Shown here one piece after another: positions 29,967-34,566 of a stretch of 34,566 nt of DNA. The position numbers and the translations under genes were made by a program. The notes under the pieces were generated by a model. That model made no database searches and was not told the origin of the DNA. It saw only the letters and a program-made list of their open reading frames with translations. This DNA is from JAIVHA01 sp965367295 (lineage in GTDB: Bacteria; Pseudomonadota; Gammaproteobacteria; DSM-19610), in assembly GCA_965367295.1 (NCBI GenBank), contig CBDUHN010000037.1, forward strand, positions 1 to 34,566, given 5' to 3'. The stretch's first letter is position 1, and every line of letters begins with the position of its first letter.

Positions 29967-32900
29967 ATGGGAGCGGCGAAGAAGTTAGTCGACAAGAAAG
30001 CACTGCGGGACCTGGTCCCGCTCAACGCCCTGTCACCCATGCATGTGGACGAGATCGCCCTGAAGGCGGTGATCGAAGAGGTGCGGTCCGGTCGCTACAT
30101 CTTCAAGCAGGGTGACCGCGACAATCAGTCCATCTATATATTGAGCGGCGAAGTCAGCATCATCGGTGATGATAACGAGGTGCTGGGCAGCGTCCACGGC
30201 GGTTCCGATGCCGCCCGCCATCCCATTGGCCACCAGCAGCCGCGCCAGGTGTCCGCCCGTGCCAAGACCAACGCAGTGGTGGCGCGCATCGATTCCAGCC
30301 TGCTCGACATCCTGCTGACCTGGGACGAATCCTCCGGCTATGAAGTAAATGAAATCGATGCCGAGGATGAAGAAGACTGGATGACCAAGATGCTCCAGTC
30401 ACCGGCCTTCCTGCAGTTACCTCCCGCCAATATCCAGCGTCTGCTGATGAAAATGGAATCCGTGCCGGTACAGGCAGGAGAGGTGATTGTTCGTCAGGGT
30501 GATGAAGGCGACTACTTCTATGTGGTGACCACCGGTCGTTGCGTAGTGACCCGAAAGGCCACTGCGCAGGGCCAGGAAGTCAAACTGGCGGAACTGGGTG
30601 ACGGGGCCAGCTTCGGCGAGGATGCGCTGGTCTCCAGCAACAAGCGCAATGCCACCATCACCATGCTTACCGATGGAACCTTGAGCCGGCTCGCGAAGCA
30701 GGATTTCCAGGAACTGCTGCAGGCTCCCCTGGTGCATCAGCTCAATTACGAACAGGCCGCCAAACTCGCCGAAGAAGGCGCTATCTGGCTGGATGTACGG
30801 CTACCCGGTGAATTTGAAAACAGCGCCATTCCGGGCGCACGCAATATCCCGCTGTCGGGTTTGCGCGATCCTTCCACGCAGTTGGACGAGGATGATCGCT
30901 ACATCCTCTGTTGCGATACGGGGCGGCGCAGTGCCTCCGGTGCGTTTGTGCTGAGCCAGCGCGGGCTGGATGTCTACGTGCTGGACGGTGGTCTGCAATC
31001 GGTGCCCGGTTCTGTGCTGGTGAGCGCCGACGGTTCACCGGTTGCCGCGGCGGCGACATCGCCAGTTGCCGAAGTGATACCGATGGAAGCGGTGGTTGAG
31101 GAGACCGCGGGTGATGCGGATGATCGTCTGCGTGACCTGAAGGCGCGTTATGACAAGGAAGTGGAACGCATCAAGGCGTTTCAGGAGTCGGCCCGGCAAA
31201 CCATCCAGTCTGCGCAACAGGCCCGCAAGGCTGCCGAAGAGCAGGTGGCTGAGCTGACCGGACAACTGCAACAGGCCCAGGCAGCGCTGGAACAGGCCCA
31301 GGGCTCCGGACAGACGCAAGATGCAATACAGGACCTGGAAGCCCGGCTCGTCCGGGCAATCGAGGCGCAGGAACAGTTACGTGGTGAGCTGCGTGACGCC
31401 CAGGAAAGCCAGATCGAAGCCGAATCCCGTCTCAAGGAATACGAGCAACAATTGGCGCAGGGGCAGCAGTCCGCCGCCAGTGAACTGAAGGAAGCACAGG
31501 CGGAACTCAACGCCAGCCAACAGCAGATCAGCGGGCTGGAAGAGGGTCGTATCCAGCTGGAAGAGCAGGTGCAGCGTCTCACTGCGGATCTTGCCGCGTC
31601 CCGGGGCGACAGCGAGACCCGGTTGCAACAGCTGATGGAGGAGCGGGACGCCCTGCGCACGGAGCTGGAAGGGGCACGTGGTGAACTCCAGGAGGTCTCG
31701 GCCCGGTTGCAGGCACTGGATGACGCCCGAATCCAATCGGAAGGCCAGCTCACCGATTTGCGCGCCACGCTGGAACAGGTACAGGCCGATGCCGGACAGC
31801 AACAGACGGATCTGCGCGCCGAGCTGGATGCCGTGCGCATGGAACTGGAGCAGGCCCGGGATACCCATCTGGCTGCGGAGCAGGCACGTGAAGAGCTGAG
31901 CACCCGGCATCAGTCCGCTGTGGCCGAACAGGAAAAATTGCTGGCGCAACTGACGGAGGCGCGCCAGGAGGCCGAATCCGAGCGGACACTTGCGCGCAAC
32001 CGTGTTGAGAGCCTGGAAGAGGATCTGCTGCAGTTCAAGCGCACCCATGAGGAACTGGGAGAGCGCGCCAGCTCGCTTGCAGCTGAGCGCGATGCCGCAC
32101 GTCAGCAGGCAGAAAAACTCCAGCAACAACACGATGCGTTGCAGAAAAAACTCAGTGAGCAGGAAACCGCGGGCGGGGAACAGGTCGAAACCCTGCGCCA
32201 GGAACTGGAAGCGGTACTGAGTGAACGTGAACAACTGCAATCACGCCTTGCCGGGTTGGAGCAATCCCTGGCCACCGGTCGCGAACAGGTCGCGGAATTA
32301 CAGAGCGAAATCAGCGGTTATCAGACGCAGCTTCAGGAGCAGCAGCAGGCCACGAGCGAGGCGGGCAGCCGCGAAACGGCCCTGCAGGCGCAATTGGCAC
32401 AGGCCCAGGAACAGCGGGAATCCCTGGAGAGCCAGCTCACCCGGCAGTCGGAACAGTTGCAGGAAGGAGAGGTGCAGCGCACCGCCTTGCAGGCGCGGCT
32501 GGATGAACTGCAGGCCGGGTTGGGCAACAGCGAATCCCGTACCGCTGAGCTGGAGCAACTGCTGGAACAAACCCGTAGCGAAGAGGCGCAGTTGCGCCAG
32601 GAACTCGACTCCGCCCGTATGCAGGCGGAGGCGGCCCTTGCCGAGGCACGCGAGCAGGTGGAAAGCGCGCAGCAGGCGCTGGGCGAAGAGAAGGAAACCC
32701 TGCAGCAGGATCTTGAGCGCCTGCGCGGTGAACTGGCGGTACGCGATCAATCACTGCAGGAACAGCAATCCCGACTGGTCCAGCTGGAACAGGCCCGGGA
32801 GGAGGTGGAAGCGAACCTTGCGGCCGCCCAGGCCGGGCATGAACAGCTGCAACAGGAATTACAGCAGGAGCTTGCCGCTGCACAGCAGGCGCTGAGTGAG

Positions 32901-34566
32901 CATGCCACGACATCTGCGGCGCAGCTGGAAGAACAGGAACGGCAACACCGGCAGCGGATCGAAGCCCTGGAAGCGGAGCTGGAAAGCCAGCTTCACACGG
33001 TTGAAACGCGCACCACCGAGCACAACACGCTGCAGACCGAGCTGGAGGGCATCCAGGCCGAGCACGCCGCCCTGCAGCAGCAGTTGGCAGCGCTGCAGGA
33101 ACAGCTGACATCCGAGGAATCCGCATATCAGCAACGAGACGGGGCACATCAGCAGGAGATTGCTCACCTGCAGGCGGAACTGGAGTCGCTGAAGGGCGGT
33201 GAAGCCGATCTGGATGCGGAGCGGCAACGGTTGCAGCAGGAGCTGGAAGCGGCTCAGGCGGAACTGGGTGCCGGCCGACAGCAGGCCGATGCGCTGCAGG
33301 CCGAACTCGATGCCGCGGTGGCGCGGCAGACCGAGCAGGAGCAGCAGCTCGAACAATTACAGGCGAGCCTCGGCGATCAACAGGAAGCTGCGGCGGGCTT
33401 CGATACAGAACGGCAACGGCTACAGGAGGTCCTGGAAGCGACCCGCGTGGAGCTGGATGGTGTCAGGGCCAGTGGCGAAACTGCCCGTAACCAGCTGCGT
33501 ACAGAGCTGGAAGCCGCCCTTACGGCACGAGATGACCTCCAGTCCGCCCTGGAAGCCCTGCAGGCGGAAATGGCGACGCAGCCAGCGGATGAGGCACCAA
33601 CCGCTGAACTGCAGTCATTGCAACAGCGCCTTGAAGAACAGCAGGCGCTGGTATCCAGCATGCGCCTGGAAATGGTGGAGCTGACCGAGGAGCGCGACGA
33701 GGAACGCACCACCTTGCAGGGCCAGCTGGAAGCGGCGCGCAAAGACCTGGAAGGGGCCAATACTGAATTACTGCAACTGCGCCAGGAGCAGGAACAACTG
33801 CTGACCGGCGATGCCGAGGCAGCGGCGGCCACAGCGCGGGCCAGTGACCTCGATGTCCAGCTGGCCACCCTGCGGCAGCAGCTGGAAGTGGCGCAAAGCG
33901 ATGCGGCCGAACTGCGCACGCGCGAGACGGCGATGCGCGAAGAAATGGACAAATTGCGTGCCGAGGCCGAAGTGGCCCAGGGACTGGCAGAGCTCCATTC
34001 CGATCACGAGGATGGCATCGATACTGCCCATATGCAGCAGGAGTTGTCCCAGGCCCGGCAGAATGTGCAGATTGCCGTGCGTTTGCGCACCGAGGCGGAA
34101 GAGGGGCGGCGGCAGGCCGAAATGGAATTGCAGCGGGTGCGTGATGAACTGGCCACGCGGCATTCCGAGGGTGCCCCGCATGTTCATACGATATCGGTGC
34201 CGTCGCTGGATGACGATGATGAGGCCGCACCGGTTGCCACGGTGGTAGTGGAGCCGGAACCCGTTCCGGTGGCCGCCGTGGTGGCACCTGAGATGCCGGA
34301 GTCGAAAGGCAAGGGCGGACTCCTGGCCGGCGCCGTACTGGGTCTGGCGCTGGGCGTGGGAGGTGCCGGTGGTGCCTTCTATTTCCTGAAGTCGGACAGT
34401 ACTGGCAGCAGCGCGACAATGACAGCGGCGGCCCCCGTGGCCACGATTCCTCCTGTGCCGGCGCCGGTGGAGGTGCCAGAACCGGGACCGGAACCGGAAC
34501 GAAAAGTGGTACCGGAGGTGGTGAAGGCGGTGCCGGAACCGGAACGAAAAGCGGTGCCGGAGGTGG
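29967..34566 (+). CDS. Giant fusion: two cyclic-nucleotide-binding-like domains, rhodanese domain, long coiled coil, membrane helix (incomplete at window end)
   Basis: The frame is open for 1533 codons to the window edge and has no stop. Residues about 12-120 form a degenerate cyclic-nucleotide-binding domain without a phosphate-binding cassette. Residues 145-255 form a better one, with FGEDAL and R227-N-A in place of the cassette Arg. Residues 262-348 are a rhodanese domain with IWLDVRLPGEFE, PGARNIPL and active loop C316-DTGRRS, preceded by C315. From about 390 to 1410 the sequence is heptad-rich coiled coil (Glu, Gln, Ala, Leu, Arg). A membrane helix follows (about 1452-1474, LLAGAVLGLALGVGGAGGAFYF) and a Pro/Glu tail with PEPERK repeats. 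The ATG at 29967 is by conservation of the following sequence. No homolog of this fusion is known to me. Confidence 0.9.
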   Translation, partial: MGAAKKLVDKKALRDLVPLNALSPMHVDEIALKAVIEEVRSGRYIFKQGDRDNQSIYILSGEVSIIGDDNEVLGSVHGGSDAARHPIGHQQPRQVSARAKTNAVVARIDSSLLDILLTWDESSGYEVNEIDAEDEEDWMTKMLQSPAFLQLPPANIQRLLMKMESVPVQAGEVIVRQGDEGDYFYVVTTGRCVVTRKATAQGQEVKLAELGDGASFGEDALVSSNKRNATITMLTDGTLSRLAKQDFQELLQAPLVHQLNYEQAAKLAEEGAIWLDVRLPGEFENSAIPGARNIPLSGLRDPSTQLDEDDRYILCCDTGRRSASGAFVLSQRGLDVYVLDGGLQSVPGSVLVSADGSPVAAAATSPVAEVIPMEAVVEETAGDADDRLRDLKARYDKEVERIKAFQESARQTIQSAQQARKAAEEQVAELTGQLQQAQAALEQAQGSGQTQDAIQDLEARLVRAIEAQEQLRGELRDAQESQIEAESRLKEYEQQLAQGQQSAASELKEAQAELNASQQQISGLEEGRIQLEEQVQRLTADLAASRGDSETRLQQLMEERDALRTELEGARGELQEVSARLQALDDARIQSEGQLTDLRATLEQVQADAGQQQTDLRAELDAVRMELEQARDTHLAAEQAREELSTRHQSAVAEQEKLLAQLTEARQEAESERTLARNRVESLEEDLLQFKRTHEELGERASSLAAERDAARQQAEKLQQQHDALQKKLSEQETAGGEQVETLRQELEAVLSEREQLQSRLAGLEQSLATGREQVAELQSEISGYQTQLQEQQQATSEAGSRETALQAQLAQAQEQRESLESQLTRQSEQLQEGEVQRTALQARLDELQAGLGNSESRTAELEQLLEQTRSEEAQLRQELDSARMQAEAALAEAREQVESAQQALGEEKETLQQDLERLRGELAVRDQSLQEQQSRLVQLEQAREEVEANLAAAQAGHEQLQQELQQELAAAQQALSEHATTSAAQLEEQERQHRQRIEALEAELESQLHTVETRTTEHNTLQTELEGIQAEHAALQQQLAALQEQLTSEESAYQQRDGAHQQEIAHLQAELESLKGGEADLDAERQRLQQELEAAQAELGAGRQQADALQAELDAAVARQTEQEQQLEQLQASLGDQQEAAAGFDTERQRLQEVLEATRVELDGVRASGETARNQLRTELEAALTARDDLQSALEALQAEMATQPADEAPTAELQSLQQRLEEQQALVSSMRLEMVELTEERDEERTTLQGQLEAARKDLEGANTELLQLRQEQEQLLTGDAEAAAATARASDLDVQLATLRQQLEVAQSDAAELRTRETAMREEMDKLRAEAEVAQGLAELHSDHEDGIDTAHMQQELSQARQNVQIAVRLRTEAEEGRRQAEMELQRVRDELATRHSEGAPHVHTISVPSLDDDDEAAPVATVVVEPEPVPVAAVVAPEMPESKGKGGLLAGAVLGLALGVGGAGGAFYFLKSDSTGSSATMTAAAPVATIPPVPAPVEVPEPGPEPERKVVPEVVKAVPEPERKAVPEV
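34488..34566 (+). repeat. Tandem 45-bp repeat in the C-terminal tail of the giant gene
   Basis: A 34-bp block CCGGAACCGGAACGAAAA plus the following 16 bases recurs after 45 bp (34488-34521 and 34533-34566) with two mismatches, encoding PEPERKxVPEV twice. The second copy is cut by the window end. Low-complexity periplasmic tails of this sort are often variable in length. Confidence 0.85.

Noticed and set aside
31181..34419. Several long minus-strand and shifted plus-strand open frames in the coiled-coil region
   Set aside because: They are Ser/Arg/Ala/Pro-rich products of the biased CTG/CAG/GAA repeats in the giant gene, whose own frame continues open from 29967 to the window end.

Overview
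The window looks like a chromosomal segment of a GC-rich gammaproteobacterium with sulfur/selenium redox metabolism, probably a Chromatiales-type sulfur bacterium. This rests on gene content (B12-dependent split NrdJ, paired TusA/YeeE sulfur-handling genes, an Ext-type multiheme cytochrome/porin cluster, GspA/GspB, Hsp20/CbpA/DegQ) and is an inference. I saw no rRNA, tRNA, CRISPR array, insertion sequence or phage gene.

Layout. 1-2300 (minus strand): a DUF2237 protein, an exported DUF302 protein, and two tandem 150-aa paralogs that resemble the N-terminal half of sulfur oxygenase reductase (SOR), with the persulfide-type Cys and a 2-His/1-Glu iron motif at similar spacing. 2300-5800 (minus): a proteostasis operon hsp20-cbpA-hsp20-degQ behind a near-consensus sigma-32 promoter. 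5880-9400 (plus): the class II ribonucleotide reductase split as nrdJa/nrdJb plus a small unknown gene, with two NrdR boxes around the promoter and a terminator. 9405-10049: an alpha/beta hydrolase.

10185-22426 (plus) is the most interesting part. An operon tusA-yeeE-tusA-dsrE-like-two small unknown genes is followed by a tandem-rhodanese lipoprotein (ExtH-like), a five-heme cytochrome, an ExtJ-like small exported protein, a three-heme cytochrome and an ExtI-like outer-membrane porin. Next come a membrane histidine kinase, an NtrC-type sigma-54 activator with an intact GAFTGA loop, and an exported coiled-coil protein. Three good and one weaker sigma-54 promoters (10294, 13547, 16612; 15191) precede these transcription units, and three of the upstream regions carry ATTGCA/TGCAAT motifs. 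My reading is one self-contained sigma-54 regulon: the two-component system senses an envelope signal and switches on cytoplasmic sulfur-carrier/import functions together with a periplasm-to-outer-membrane electron or oxyanion pathway.

22423-27700: a small unknown gene and a membrane-anchored protein with a QW-like motif (minus), then gspA, gspB and a subtilisin-like protease ending in a GGGGC-plus-membrane-helix sorting-type tail (plus). 27786-29587: a TerB-like protein, a long-tailed HU protein (minus) and a YfcE-like phosphoesterase. From 29967 past the right edge runs one open frame of at least 1533 codons: two cyclic-nucleotide-binding-like domains, a rhodanese domain with its Cys, about 1000 residues of coiled coil, one membrane helix and a Pro/Glu repeat tail. 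It is cut by the window end.
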